DNA of 64,000 nucleotides from an uncultured Eubacteriales bacterium (GCA_934464615.1 CAKSKA010000002.1:62001-126000); one strand, 5' to 3'; shown: positions 18,542-27,914, counted from the stretch's first letter. Numbers and translations are program-made. Notes: generated by a model from the sequence alone, not told the origin.

Positions 18542-18760
18542 GGTATAATCCACGGTTCCACTCCTGTTTATCACTCTGCCGCATTAACGCTGCGAATACG
18601 CACGCGGATACTCGTTCACCTTTGTCCGCGCGTGCTGACGGGTGCATTTCGCAAATCCGTAACTGAGGCCTATTGCAGCATACAAGGCCCTCTCTGGCAG
18701 TCGGTAATTTGTTACTTCTCCCGATAAACGCATTTTTACTGTGTGCCGTTGCGGCACCTT
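18508..18760 (-). ncRNA. T-box leader, cysteine-specific
   Basis: A minus-strand T-box riboswitch in front of cysE-cysS. The conserved T-box element lies at 18565-18551 with the bulge TGGA, complementary to the UCCA end of tRNA-Cys. The stem I base pairs CGGG (minus strand at 18723-18720) with CCCG at 18642-18639, and the AGAAGTAAC loop-E-type motif follows. The specifier TGC at 18646-18644, followed by A, is a cysteine codon. Binding of uncharged tRNA-Cys would favour the antiterminator over the terminator at 18541-18508. Confidence 0.95.
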
Positions 18761-18766
18761 TATTAC

Positions 18767-18795
18767 ATTATATTATACTTTTCCCCGTTTGTCTA
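18767..18795 (-). promoter_or_regulatory. Promoter of the cysE T-box operon
   Basis: On the minus strand TAGACA (18795-18790), 17 bases and TATAAT (18772-18767), directly after the pgsA stop codon. Confidence 0.75.
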
Positions 18796-18799
18796 CTGT

Positions 18800-19384
18800 T
18801 TATTTATTGGGATCTACAAAGTCCTTATTATCCGCCAAATAAATAATTCCTGATATCAGCGTCAGCAAAGCGGATATCCACAGCAGTAAATCGGTAACGG
18901 CCTGCAGCACAACTTCAAGCGGTATGCTGTGTACAAATTCCAGCACAATTTCGGCTGCAAGGGCAAATATTATTGCCGTCATTTGACTTACCGTTTTAAA
19001 CTTACCCCATTTATTTGCCGCTATAACCTTACCGTCCGATGACACCGCAACAAGACGCAGTGACGCAATAAGAAATTCACGGAACAGCACGATAAATACA
19101 ATCCAGACGGTCCCTGTGCCTATGCCGTTTACCGCAAAGCCCAAAAGCGCCGCGGTGGTAAGCATTTTATCCGCCAAGGGATCCAAAAACTTACCGAAAT
19201 CCGTAACCATATTATGACTTCTTGCGTACCTGCCGTCAAACATATCGGTAAGCGAAGCCGCAATAAACAGCACCAGCGCAATTATGTAATGCCCCTTAAA
19301 TCCAAGCAGCATAAAAAGCATAAATACAGGCGTTGCAATAATTCTCAGCACCGTCAGTTTATTTGGCAAATTCATTTTATTCAT
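18800..19384 (-). CDS. pgsA: CDP-diacylglycerol-glycerol-3-phosphate 3-phosphatidyltransferase
   Basis: A 194-residue integral membrane enzyme, usual length, making phosphatidylglycerol phosphate. The CDP-alcohol phosphotransferase motif is complete: TDMFDGRYARSHN then TDFGKFLDPLADK, that is D-G-x2-A-R-x8-G-x3-D-x3-D. Several hydrophobic helices surround it. It overlaps the rimO stop by 4 bases and is last in the recA-recX-rimO-pgsA run. Confidence 0.94.
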   Translation of the reverse strand: MNKMNLPNKLTVLRIIATPVFMLFMLLGFKGHYIIALVLFIAASLTDMFDGRYARSHNMVTDFGKFLDPLADKMLTTAALLGFAVNGIGTGTVWIVFIVLFREFLIASLRLVAVSSDGKVIAANKWGKFKTVSQMTAIIFALAAEIVLEFVHSIPLEVVLQAVTDLLLWISALLTLISGIIYLADNKDFVDPNK

Positions 19385-20709
19385 TCTGCCGTTTCTCCTA
19401 ATAAATCATATTCCAAAACATCGTTGATTTTAACTTTCACAAAATCGCCCAAAACAAGCGGACGGTTGCTTATAAAGAAAATTTTACCGTCAACCTCGGG
19501 CGCGTCTGCCGCGCTTCTGCCGAAGTAACACCGAATGTAATCGTCATAGCCCTCAATCAGCACATCGGTCTGTTTGCCGATTTTTTCCTCGTTTTTCTGC
19601 ACGGCAATAAGGTTTTGACTGTCCATAATAAGTTCCAGCCTGTCCTGCTTTGTCTGCTCGTCTATCTGGTTCGGCATACCTGCCGCAAATGTGCCTTCCT
19701 CCGCCGAATATGTAAAGCAGCCGAGTCTGTCAAACCGCATATCCTTCACAAATTTATGCAGTTGTTCAAACTGCTGCCGTGTTTCCCCGGGGAATCCCGT
19801 TATAAACGTAGTGCGTATTGTAACATCCGGTATTTTGTTGCGGATTTTCTCAATCAGCGCACGCAGGTGTTCCTCGTCGCCTCTGCGGTTCATACTCTTT
19901 AAAATATCGCCGTTTACATGCTGCAGCGGTATATCAAAATATTTAACAAGTTTTTCTTCGTTTGCCACCGTATCAAGCAACTCGTCCGTAATGCGCTCGG
20001 GATAAGTGTACAGTGTGCGGATCCAACGAAGTCCGTCTATTTTGCAAAGTTGTCTTAAAAGTTCGGGCAATTTAGCGCAGCCGTATATGTCCTCGCCGTA
20101 GGCGGTGGTGTCCTGTGCCACCACAATAAGTTCCTTTACGCCGCCTGCCGCCAGCGTCCTCGCCTGTGCGACAATATCCTCGATTTTTCTTGAGCGTATT
20201 TTGCCCCTTATTAACGGAATGGCACAATATGTACAGCAGTTATTACAGCCGTCGGCAATTTTAATGTATGCCGAAAACGGATATCCGCCCAAAATGCGCG
20301 GTGTGTTAAGGTCAAGGCTCAACTTATCCCCGTAACAGTTTGTATGATTTCCGCCGACTGTCCTTTCTACAATTTCGGCTATCTCACCGTTGCTGCCTAT
20401 TCCCACTACGGCGTCAACCTCCGGTATTTCGGCAGAAACTTCATCCTTGTAACGCTCCGCAAGGCAGCCCGTTACTATAAGAGCACGGCATTTTCCGTTT
20501 TTCTTATATGTTGCCGCCTCCAAAATATTTTCAATGGCTTCCTTTTTCGCGTCCTCAATAAATCCGCATGTATTAACTATTATTACGTCGGCTTCCGACT
20601 CTTCCACGCCTATTTCGTGTCCTTCGGATTTAAGCAGATAAAGCATTTGCTCTGCGTCCACTTGATTTTTAGGACATCCGAGCGATACCATAGCAATTTT
20701 ATATCCCAT
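19381..20709 (-). CDS. rimO: Ribosomal protein S12 methylthiotransferase RimO
   Basis: A 442-residue radical-SAM enzyme that methylthiolates an aspartate of ribosomal protein S12. The N-terminal domain begins IAMVSLGCPKNQVDAE, with Cys residues for one Fe-S cluster (also NTCGFIEDAK and VTGCLAERY). The radical-SAM cluster motif C-x3-C-x2-C is GCNNCCTYCAIP. A TRAM domain ends the protein. I set the start at the ATG at 20709, which has GAGG six bases upstream; a GTG in frame at 20721 overlaps the end of recX. S12 rather than a tRNA as substrate is inferred from the PKNQVDAE form of the N terminus. Confidence 0.93.
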   Translation of the reverse strand: MGYKIAMVSLGCPKNQVDAEQMLYLLKSEGHEIGVEESEADVIIVNTCGFIEDAKKEAIENILEAATYKKNGKCRALIVTGCLAERYKDEVSAEIPEVDAVVGIGSNGEIAEIVERTVGGNHTNCYGDKLSLDLNTPRILGGYPFSAYIKIADGCNNCCTYCAIPLIRGKIRSRKIEDIVAQARTLAAGGVKELIVVAQDTTAYGEDIYGCAKLPELLRQLCKIDGLRWIRTLYTYPERITDELLDTVANEEKLVKYFDIPLQHVNGDILKSMNRRGDEEHLRALIEKIRNKIPDVTIRTTFITGFPGETRQQFEQLHKFVKDMRFDRLGCFTYSAEEGTFAAGMPNQIDEQTKQDRLELIMDSQNLIAVQKNEEKIGKQTDVLIEGYDDYIRCYFGRSAADAPEVDGKIFFISNRPLVLGDFVKVKINDVLEYDLLGETAE

Positions 20710-20710
20710 T

Positions 20711-21334
20711 TTATTCCTCACTGTATTTTAACTCTTCGCTGTATTCGCTTAAAACGGATTTTATGCTGCCGTAGGCAAATCCCTTGCGTGCAAGCGCGGC
20801 AACCGTTTTGCGAATTCCGTCTTCCGTTTTTATTTTTTCCGCATATTTTTTTGCGATAAGCGCCTTTATTTGCGCGGTTTCGTCACATTCGTTTTCTTCA
20901 AGCGCCGCTGCGGCAACATCCCGCGGTATGCCTTTGGAAACGATTTTGTAAAGCGCTTCCCTTTTGGACACATTGCGCGCCAGCAGATCCTGCGAAAGCC
21001 GCCGTGCCAACTCGCCGTCGTCGATAAGCCCCAGTTCGCACATACGCGCAACCGTGCGTTTTACGGTACTGTCGTTATATCCCGCCGACTTTAGTTTTTG
21101 CCCCAGTTTTTTTGCCGAGGCGCTGTAACGCTCAATATACCATACACTGTAGGAGAGTGCGCGCTTGTACTGCGACTGTTCTGTGTGCTGTTTAATTTCT
21201 TCACGGCACAGCGGCACACCCGTGTGTATGCAGTTTTGTGCGGTATATGTGCTGTCAAGCAAAAATGTCTCGCCGTTATCAAGCGTTATTTCGCACATAT
21301 GCTTTTTTTGCTTTTCAACCTTTACTACCTGCAT
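20711..21334 (-). CDS. recX: RecA regulator RecX
   Basis: A 207-residue, three-helix-repeat protein that modulates RecA filaments. Features include the beta-rich N terminus (EITLDNGETFLLD), ALSYSVWYIERYSASAKKLGQK as the first repeat (shown in part), and LARKGFAYGSIKSVLSEY at the end. The start overlaps the recA stop by one base (TAATG), giving translational coupling as in many bacteria. The C terminus abuts rimO. Confidence 0.92.
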   Translation of the reverse strand: MQVVKVEKQKKHMCEITLDNGETFLLDSTYTAQNCIHTGVPLCREEIKQHTEQSQYKRALSYSVWYIERYSASAKKLGQKLKSAGYNDSTVKRTVARMCELGLIDDGELARRLSQDLLARNVSKREALYKIVSKGIPRDVAAAALEENECDETAQIKALIAKKYAEKIKTEDGIRKTVAALARKGFAYGSIKSVLSEYSEELKYSEE

Positions 21335-22431
21335 TATTCGTCGACCGCTATATCAATATTTACTTTTTTGCGCGGTTTTACTTCCGGCTCCGCAGGTGCG
21401 GGTGCCGATGCAGCTTCGGCCTTCGGCGCTTCCTCCGGCTGAAGTGTGGCGGTAATTGCGGCAATAATTTTTTCTTCAACCTCTTTGGCAAGTTCGGTAT
21501 TATCGGCAAAAAGCTGCTTAACATTATCTCTGCCCTGACCTATACGGGTTTCTCCGTAATAGAACCATGCACCGCTTCTGCGCAATACTTCGTACTTAAC
21601 GCCGAGGTCCACAAGTTCGCCTTCGTGCGAAATTCCCTTACCGTACATAATGTCGAATTCCGCCTCTCTGAACGGGGGAGCCACCTTGTTTTTAACAATC
21701 TTCGCCCTTGTGCGCGAGCCTATCATCTCACCGTTTGCCTTAAGCGTTTCGGTACGGCGTACGTCAATACGCACACTGGCATAGTATTTAAGCGCACGGC
21801 CGCCTGTGGTGGTTTCGCTTGAGCCGTAAATTACGCCTATTTTATCTCTTAATTGGTTAATGAAAATTGCGACGCAGTTGGATTTTGAAATTACGCCTGC
21901 CAATTTACGCAATCCCTGCGACATAAGTCTTGCGTGCAGTCCCACATGGTTATCTCCCATATCGCCTTCGATTTCGGCTTTGGGAACAAGTGCGGCTACC
22001 GAGTCTACAACAACAACGTCAATAGCGCCCGAGCGCACAAGTGCCTCGGTTATTTCAAGCGCCTGCTCGCCCGTATCGGGTTGTGAAACAAGCAATGCGT
22101 CTATATCTACACCGAGATTTTTAGAGTATACCGGATCGAGCGCATGCTCAACGTCTATAAAAGCCGCTGTGCCGCCGGCTTTTTGTGCCTCGGCAACAAT
22201 GTGCAGCGCAACCGTCGTTTTACCCGATGATTCCGGTCCGTATATTTCCACTATTCTTCCGCGCGGAACACCGCCTATACCGAGCGCCAAATCCAGTGAT
22301 ACGCTGCCGGTATGTATGTGGTCCACATTCATACCGTAATTTTCGCCCAATCTCATAACAGCGCCCTTACCGAACTGCTTTTCAATTTGATTAAGGGCGG
22401 TTTCCAATGCTTTTACTTTATCATCTGCCAT
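21334..22431 (-). CDS. recA: Recombinase RecA
   Basis: A 365-residue RecA. Walker A is GPESSGKTT, Walker B is VVVDSVAALVPK with its Asp, and loop L2 lies near NQLRDKIGVIYGSSETTTGG (read as separate blocks NQLRDKIG and GSSETTTGGRALK). The C-terminal tail is acidic and Ala/Pro/Glu-rich. It lies 57 bases downstream of prmC on the same strand with AGAGG before the ATG. I see no LexA-type GAAC-N4-GTTC box in that short gap, so SOS control, if present, must act from an upstream promoter. Confidence 0.98.
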   Translation of the reverse strand: MADDKVKALETALNQIEKQFGKGAVMRLGENYGMNVDHIHTGSVSLDLALGIGGVPRGRIVEIYGPESSGKTTVALHIVAEAQKAGGTAAFIDVEHALDPVYSKNLGVDIDALLVSQPDTGEQALEITEALVRSGAIDVVVVDSVAALVPKAEIEGDMGDNHVGLHARLMSQGLRKLAGVISKSNCVAIFINQLRDKIGVIYGSSETTTGGRALKYYASVRIDVRRTETLKANGEMIGSRTRAKIVKNKVAPPFREAEFDIMYGKGISHEGELVDLGVKYEVLRRSGAWFYYGETRIGQGRDNVKQLFADNTELAKEVEEKIIAAITATLQPEEAPKAEAASAPAPAEPEVKPRKKVNIDIAVDE

Positions 22432-22488
22432 ATTTATAACCTCTTTCCCGTTGCGGCGGAATCCGCTGCATTTCCTGTTTTATCTGTA

Positions 22489-23337
22489 TTATACATTTTT
22501 TACTGTCCCAAAAACAACCCTTTGGATGCCGCCTGCGTCTTTTTTTGTCCCTACGTTTTCAAGTCCTGCGGCCTTAAATATCTCCGACACCTGCCGTGCC
22601 TGTTTATATCCTACTTCCACCGCCAGCATACCGCCGTGTTTAATATAATTTACATATCGGTCGGCTATAAGCCTGTAAAACATAAGTCCGTCCTCGCCGC
22701 CGTAAAGCGCGGTATCCGGCTCAAAAGAAGTTTCGGTATCTATTTCTTCCATTTCCGCCGCCGAAACATACGGCGGATTGGATACTATAATATCGTATTT
22801 AACGGTCGGCTCAAAGGAAAAAACATCGTCCTGTACGGCGTTTACCCGTACACCGTGCTTTTTTATGTTTTTTTGCAGGTATTCAAACGGAATGTCGTAC
22901 TTTTCCACCGCGTCTGCCGTAACATCCGCATTTTTGCATACCGAAATTGCTATACAGCCGCTGCCTGCGCACAAATCAAGCATTCGCGCCCCGTTTTTAT
23001 CCTTTAAAAACTCAAGCGCGGTATCGGTCAGCGTTTCGGTATCCGCACGGGGTATAAGCACGCCGTCGCCGACAAAAAAGTCAAGTCCGTAAAACGACCA
23101 AGTACCCAGCAGATACTGCAGCGGATAATGCTTTTCGCGCCGAGCCAGCACATCGTTGAAAAACGTAAGCTGCAAGGGCGTCAGCTGCTCGTTATACTTC
23201 ATCATTATTTGCTGATTATCATATCCCGTTATGTGTCGGATAATCTGCCGCGCCTCAAATCCGTAAGGTTCTATCCCTGCGGCTTTAAGCCGCTGTTTTG
23301 CTTCGCCGTAGGCGGTAAAAATCGTCTTTTTTACCAT
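22489..23337 (-). CDS. prmC: Peptide chain release factor N5-glutamine methyltransferase
   Basis: A 282-residue SAM methyltransferase that methylates the Gln of the GGQ motif in release factors. The N-terminal helical release-factor-binding domain is followed by a SAM fold with LDLCAGSGCIAISV and the substrate motif SNPPYVSAAEM. The start at 23337 has GGAGG upstream and overlaps the DUF1385 gene by 7 bases. In many Firmicutes prmC follows the same DUF1385 gene and prfA follows; here prfA is not adjacent and recA comes next. Confidence 0.95.
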   Translation of the reverse strand: MVKKTIFTAYGEAKQRLKAAGIEPYGFEARQIIRHITGYDNQQIMMKYNEQLTPLQLTFFNDVLARREKHYPLQYLLGTWSFYGLDFFVGDGVLIPRADTETLTDTALEFLKDKNGARMLDLCAGSGCIAISVCKNADVTADAVEKYDIPFEYLQKNIKKHGVRVNAVQDDVFSFEPTVKYDIIVSNPPYVSAAEMEEIDTETSFEPDTALYGGEDGLMFYRLIADRYVNYIKHGGMLAVEVGYKQARQVSEIFKAAGLENVGTKKDAGGIQRVVFGTVKNV

Positions 23338-24302
23338 AATGCGTCCTCCGGATTTTCGGGTATCACCTCGTTCATCGCGGCAATGGCAACTTCTATCATA
23401 CTGTCGTCCGGCTCCTTTGTGGTTATGTGCTGCAGCCACATTCCCGGTGCCGACACTATACGGGTGAAAATGTTATCGTACCTGCCGCACAGTTTTATAA
23501 GTTCATACCCAAGTCCGCAAACTAAGGGAATAAGCAATATTTTTATAATTACCCACAACGCCGTTATATCCCGCAAATGCGGAAAAAGCGTGGTTATAAG
23601 AAAAGAAATTATAATGCTTACAAGCACCATTAATATAAGGAACGATGTGCCGCAGCGAGGGTGAAATCTGCGCTGCGCGCGCACATTTTCCACTGTAAGC
23701 GGCAATCCCGCCTCGTAACAGAAGATGGTTTTGTGTTCTGCCCCGTGGTACATAAATACGCGTTTAATATCGTCCATAAGCGACACCAGCGCCATATATG
23801 CCACAAGGATAATTACCTTTATAATTCCCTCGAAAAGCGGAGCAAGGTTTTTAACCGCATCGCCGAAAAGGAAATGTATGGTATCAAACGCCCTTGCCGG
23901 CAAATATACAAATAAAAAGACAGACAGTGCGACCGCCAAAACCGATGCCGCCGTCATTACAACAGCCATAAGCTTGCCGGATTTTTTTGAGTCTTTTTTA
24001 TCCTTTTCCGTATTGTCTGTGTTTTTTCCGTCGTCCTGTACAAATTCCGATATTTCGGCAGAAAGCGACAGTGCCTTATAGCCCTGCACCATAGACTGCA
24101 CAAAATTTACAACGCCCCTTATTACAGGCAATTTAAGTATTTTAAATTTTTCCTTTATATCATGCTGCGGCAAAAAAGATATATTAATGCTGCCGTCGGG
24201 TTTGCGTACGGCTATGCTTGTCTTCTCGGGACCGCGCATCATTATGCCCTCAATAAGCGCCTGACCGCCTATAGATGTGTATTTGCTTTTTTTATCAGCC
24301 AT
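23331..24302 (-). CDS. DUF1385 (YqhQ-like) membrane protein
   Basis: A 323-residue protein of the DUF1385 family. The soluble N terminus GGQALIEGIMMRGP is the family hallmark. Four or so transmembrane segments follow, as does the conserved YHGAEHKTIFCYEAG. The RFHPRCGTSFLILMV block links to the last helices. Function is unknown; the conserved His/Glu/Cys residues suggest metal or cofactor binding. It overlaps the kinase gene upstream by 8 bases and prmC downstream by 7. Confidence 0.9.
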   Translation of the reverse strand: MADKKSKYTSIGGQALIEGIMMRGPEKTSIAVRKPDGSINISFLPQHDIKEKFKILKLPVIRGVVNFVQSMVQGYKALSLSAEISEFVQDDGKNTDNTEKDKKDSKKSGKLMAVVMTAASVLAVALSVFLFVYLPARAFDTIHFLFGDAVKNLAPLFEGIIKVIILVAYMALVSLMDDIKRVFMYHGAEHKTIFCYEAGLPLTVENVRAQRRFHPRCGTSFLILMVLVSIIISFLITTLFPHLRDITALWVIIKILLIPLVCGLGYELIKLCGRYDNIFTRIVSAPGMWLQHITTKEPDDSMIEVAIAAMNEVIPENPEDALW

Positions 24303-25770
24303 TTATATTTCCGTCCTTTGTGTTGTCCTCCGGCGGTATTTCAACCTCGGTAGCCGGTGTTTCTTCCTGCTCATAAAGGGGTAACGCCACCGTTACGGTA
24401 GTTCCCACATTCTCTGCGCTTTCAATAAACAAAAGTCCCGTGTGCTGTTTAACTATTTCGTCCGCTACTGCAAGACCTATACCGGAACCTCTTACGGTTT
24501 TGTTGGACTTAAAGAATTTTTCCTTAACCCTGTCTATATCCTGTGCGGGAATACCCACGCCGGTATCCTTAACCGTTACGCGCACGCACCCGTCGGATTC
24601 GGTCTGCTCTACCAAAACCTGTCCGCCGGATTCGGTATATTTTACGGCGTTATCTATAATATTTATAAACACCTGTTTAAGTCGATTTTTATCTCCCATA
24701 ATTGTGGAGTCCTGCGACGGACGCATAAACGTAAGCGAAATATTCTGCTTTGCGGCAAGTTCCCTGTACATATCCACAATTTCGCACAGTATGGGCGATA
24801 CCTGAAGCGGAACCATATTTACGGTCAGTCTGCCGGTTTGTATGCGCGAAAAATCCAAAAGTTCTTCCACCAATGACGAAAGCCTTTCGGTCTCGCTCAG
24901 CACCACGTCAAGTCCCTTGGAAACAAGCTGTTCGTCCGTACCTATTGCCATTTTCGCCGTTTCGCCCCAGCCGCGTATTGCCGTAAGGGGAGTGCGGAGT
25001 TCGTGCGATACCGAGGAAATAAAATCGTTTTTCATATTTTCGGCTTGTTTGAGTTCCGACGCCATATAATTTATGGAATCGCAAAGTTCGCCTATTTCGT
25101 TGCTTTTTTTAATTTGTATGGATGTGCTGAAATCCCCCATTGCTATACGCCTTGCAGCACTGCTTACATCCTTTATGGGATTAACGACCGACCTTATAAA
25201 ATACCAGCCGAGCAGCGTTGTAACGCCCACCAAAAGCAGACCTACAAAAGCAATAATAAGGCTTATGTAAAAAATACTTCTGTTTGTTTTTTCCAGCGAT
25301 ACTACCCATCTTACCGCCCCGTTGGAGCCGTTTCCGTAATCGGCAAGCAGGCTTGTGCCGCACAGCACTTTCTCTCCGTTTGACGTTTTAAGTTCGCTGT
25401 AAGCACTGCCGCTTTTCTTGGCAAACGCCGCGTTATAATCCGGCATTTGCCCGTCCTCGGGCATAAATCCGCTGGTTGTTATAAATACATGGCCGAAAGC
25501 GTCAATAATCTGTATTTCAATTTTTTCTTTATACAAAAAGTTTTCTGCGTACTCCGTGGCGGTTGAATAAAAGTTTTCGGGAGCCACCGTGGATAAAACC
25601 GAAAATTCCTGCGCATACTCGGACGCTTTTGCCTTTATACGCTCAATATAAACAGAATGTATAAGCGAACACAGTACCACGCCTATAACCGTAATAACCG
25701 CTACGATTATAAGTGCGATATTAAGTATCCATCTGCCTGCAATACTGCGGAATTTTAACTGAAAATCCAC
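24295..25770 (-). CDS. Membrane sensor histidine kinase
   Basis: A 491-residue sensor kinase: a transmembrane helix near 14-38, an extracytoplasmic region of about 120 residues, a second helix near 165-190, HAMP (VVNPIKDVSSAARRIAMGD), and HisKA with phosphoacceptor His in SHELRTPLTAIRGWGET. The catalytic domain follows with NIIDNAVKYTESGG, DTGVGIP and GSGIGLAVADEIV. The start is a GTG at 25770, eight bases after AAGGAG. It follows the response regulator by 37 bases. The signal is unknown; the secreted VCBS lipoprotein encoded first in the operon may be connected to sensing. Confidence 0.9.
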   Translation of the reverse strand: MDFQLKFRSIAGRWILNIALIIVAVITVIGVVLCSLIHSVYIERIKAKASEYAQEFSVLSTVAPENFYSTATEYAENFLYKEKIEIQIIDAFGHVFITTSGFMPEDGQMPDYNAAFAKKSGSAYSELKTSNGEKVLCGTSLLADYGNGSNGAVRWVVSLEKTNRSIFYISLIIAFVGLLLVGVTTLLGWYFIRSVVNPIKDVSSAARRIAMGDFSTSIQIKKSNEIGELCDSINYMASELKQAENMKNDFISSVSHELRTPLTAIRGWGETAKMAIGTDEQLVSKGLDVVLSETERLSSLVEELLDFSRIQTGRLTVNMVPLQVSPILCEIVDMYRELAAKQNISLTFMRPSQDSTIMGDKNRLKQVFINIIDNAVKYTESGGQVLVEQTESDGCVRVTVKDTGVGIPAQDIDRVKEKFFKSNKTVRGSGIGLAVADEIVKQHTGLLFIESAENVGTTVTVALPLYEQEETPATEVEIPPEDNTKDGNING

Positions 25771-25807
25771 TGCAACAAGGCTCCTTTCTTAAAAATTAAA
25801 GTAAAAA

Positions 25808-26515
25808 TCAGGCGTTCGTGTTCCATTTGTAGCCCATACCCCAAACGGTAACAAGATGTTTGGGTGCCGAAGGCTGATCCTCTATTTTCATACGCAGACG
25901 CCTTATATTTACGTCTACTATTTTTTCCTCGCCGAAATACGCGCTGCCCCAGACCTTATTAAGAATGTCGCTGCGGTCAAGCGCCGTATCGGGATTGGAG
26001 AAAAAGTATTCTATTATTTGGAACTCAACCTGTGTAAGTTCAATATTTTTGCCGTTTTTGCAAAGCGTTCTGCGCCTTAAATTAAGCACAAACTCGCCCA
26101 GTTCTATTTCATCACTGCTTTTTTGCACCGCGGCGCTGTTGTGCATTTCCACACGTCTGTAAAGGGAATCCACCCTTGCGAGCAGTTCCGTCGGACTGAA
26201 GGGCTTTGTTATGTAGTCGTCGGCGCCTATCATAAGTCCGCTTATTTTATCCATTTCCTGTGTGCGTGCAGTAAGCATTATTATACCGAGCGCTTTTGAC
26301 CTTGCACGCAGTTCCTTACACAGCGCAAATCCGTCCATGCCCGGCATTGAAATGTCAAGCAGCGCTATATCAAATCCCTCTCGGTCGCTGTCGTAAATAT
26401 CAAGTGCTTCTTCTCCGGAGCCGGCCTCGACCACGCTGTAACCTACGCGCTTTAAATTTATGGCTTCAAATTCGCGTATTGCGGTTTCGTCCTCAACAAT
26501 AAGTATTCTTTTCAT
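25808..26515 (-). CDS. OmpR-family response regulator
   Basis: A 235-residue regulator: receiver domain with IVEDE, phosphoacceptor Asp in ALLDISMPGMDG, Thr in MLTARTQE and Lys in YITKPFSP. The winged-helix domain ends with NIRRLRMKIEDQPSAPKHL and GMGYKW. The ATG at 26515 has GGAGG upstream, 16 bases after the lipoprotein stop; the longer frame from 26542 overlaps that gene. It pairs with the kinase downstream. Confidence 0.92.
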   Translation of the reverse strand: MKRILIVEDETAIREFEAINLKRVGYSVVEAGSGEEALDIYDSDREGFDIALLDISMPGMDGFALCKELRARSKALGIIMLTARTQEMDKISGLMIGADDYITKPFSPTELLARVDSLYRRVEMHNSAAVQKSSDEIELGEFVLNLRRRTLCKNGKNIELTQVEFQIIEYFFSNPDTALDRSDILNKVWGSAYFGEEKIVDVNIRRLRMKIEDQPSAPKHLVTVWGMGYKWNTNA

Positions 26516-26531
26516 AGCCGTCCTCCCAAAA

Positions 26532-27872
26532 TCAGTTTTCAATCAGTTTAAAATAACTCTTAAATTCGTCTATCGTCACGGCTTCCGTTCCGCTGTATCC
26601 GCCTATGCTTGCAACATAGTAAAATTCTTCCGTCCTTGCTATTTCCTGCGTGTTGGATATTGCCTTAGCAGGCGAAGTGTCGTCGTCGGTTATCGGTACT
26701 GCTTGTATGCGGACAAGCACCTGCGCGCTGTTTCCGGTTTCCTCACTTATGCGCATTACCGTACGCGTGCGTGCCGCGGTATCCCTTGTCGCAGTAATTT
26801 TATCCCGCCATTTTTCCGGAATTACTATATAGTAGCCGTCGCTGTAATTCATCATTGCGGACATCTTAACTTCAAGTCTGCCGTCACTTACGGTGCACCA
26901 ATCGGTGCGGTAAATATTATCGGATTCGCTTACACCCTGCGTCATAATATAAAGCAGCGGTATTTCCATAACGCCGTCGCCGTCTATATCCCTTACATAA
27001 TTTCCTGCGCCGCGGTAAGTCGCGTCGGCACTGTTTGCAACATCGCCGTCGCCCGCAAATACGTTTTTAATTGTGCCGTCCGCAATTTCAATAACCTCGG
27101 TTATAAGTCCGGATCCCTTTACCGCATCAATATACACCGCCGGATTGCCGTCGGGCAATTTACTTATAACGGGCTGCGAATATCCCGTTATTGCCGGATC
27201 AAGTTCCACTATTCCGAGTTGCTGTGCGGCGTCGTTCTGCGTTTCGGGATTCAGCGCCAGCAGTTTTGCCGTATTTATGCCCTCCTTATTGTTAAGGTAG
27301 GTTATAAACAATTCGGCCTTGCCGTCGCCGTCCACATCGGAGCAAATGTAATTTGTAAATTTTTCGTTTATGCGCTGCACAAAACGATCCTGCGCCGCGG
27401 AATAAACGCAAAGCGCCTTGTCCACATTACCGTATACCGCCCATCCGACTATAATTTCCATGGTGCCGTCGCCGTCTATATCAACAAACTCCACCGATTC
27501 AACACCCGATGCAACGTACTTAAAGTCGCCCGCGCTCTGCCAGCCGTCAGCGCCCTTTGTTATAAGATTTATATGCATTGAAACTATATTGTCCTTAACC
27601 GTGCTGTAAAGCGCAACAGCGGCTTCTTCGCCGTCGCCGTCCAAATCCTTTAATATTATTGCGCTGCGGTTTTCGCCCGAAGTCGGATATTTCAGCGTGT
27701 ATTTTTCGCCTACGGATTTATCCAAAGCCTGCTGTATATTATAAAGTTCGCCCGTGGGGCGCGGCGGAGACAGCAGGGATTCAGTATCCGTGCTGAACGA
27801 GCAACCGGACAGTGTTATCATTGCCGCCGTAAAAACACAAAGCAATATACATCTGACAGATTTTCGCATCAT
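26532..27872 (-). CDS. VCBS/FG-GAP-repeat lipoprotein
   Basis: A 446-residue predicted lipoprotein: a signal peptide with lipobox LSGC (Cys 24), then repeats with Asp-rich calcium-binding loops KDLDGDGEE, VDIDGDGTME, SDVDGDGKAE and RDIDGDGVME. Such repeats form beta-propeller blades in surface proteins. The function is unknown. It is first in the operon before a response regulator and kinase, so it may be an accessory sensor or the main output; both are inference. Two ATGs lie in tandem after GGAGGGG. Confidence 0.85.
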   Translation of the reverse strand: MMRKSVRCILLCVFTAAMITLSGCSFSTDTESLLSPPRPTGELYNIQQALDKSVGEKYTLKYPTSGENRSAIILKDLDGDGEEAAVALYSTVKDNIVSMHINLITKGADGWQSAGDFKYVASGVESVEFVDIDGDGTMEIIVGWAVYGNVDKALCVYSAAQDRFVQRINEKFTNYICSDVDGDGKAELFITYLNNKEGINTAKLLALNPETQNDAAQQLGIVELDPAITGYSQPVISKLPDGNPAVYIDAVKGSGLITEVIEIADGTIKNVFAGDGDVANSADATYRGAGNYVRDIDGDGVMEIPLLYIMTQGVSESDNIYRTDWCTVSDGRLEVKMSAMMNYSDGYYIVIPEKWRDKITATRDTAARTRTVMRISEETGNSAQVLVRIQAVPITDDDTSPAKAISNTQEIARTEEFYYVASIGGYSGTEAVTIDEFKSYFKLIEN

Positions 27873-27908
27873 ACGTGCCCCTCCTTATCAAACAATTATT
27901 CAAATTAC

Positions 27909-27914
27909 ATTGTA
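27909..27914 (-). promoter_or_regulatory. Putative extended -10 of the lipoprotein/two-component/recA operon
   Basis: The minus strand carries TGC-TACAAT 37 bases before the start codon; a clear -35 is lacking. Confidence 0.4.

Noticed and set aside
18496..18561. N-terminal extension of cysE to the ATG at 18561
   Set aside because: It would translate the T-box terminator and part of the T-box element, whereas the TTG at 18495 has GGAGGG at ideal spacing and matches family length.
22432..22488. Possible SOS (LexA) box before recA
   Set aside because: The 57-base gap contains no GAAC-N4-GTTC or similar dyad, so no site can be claimed.
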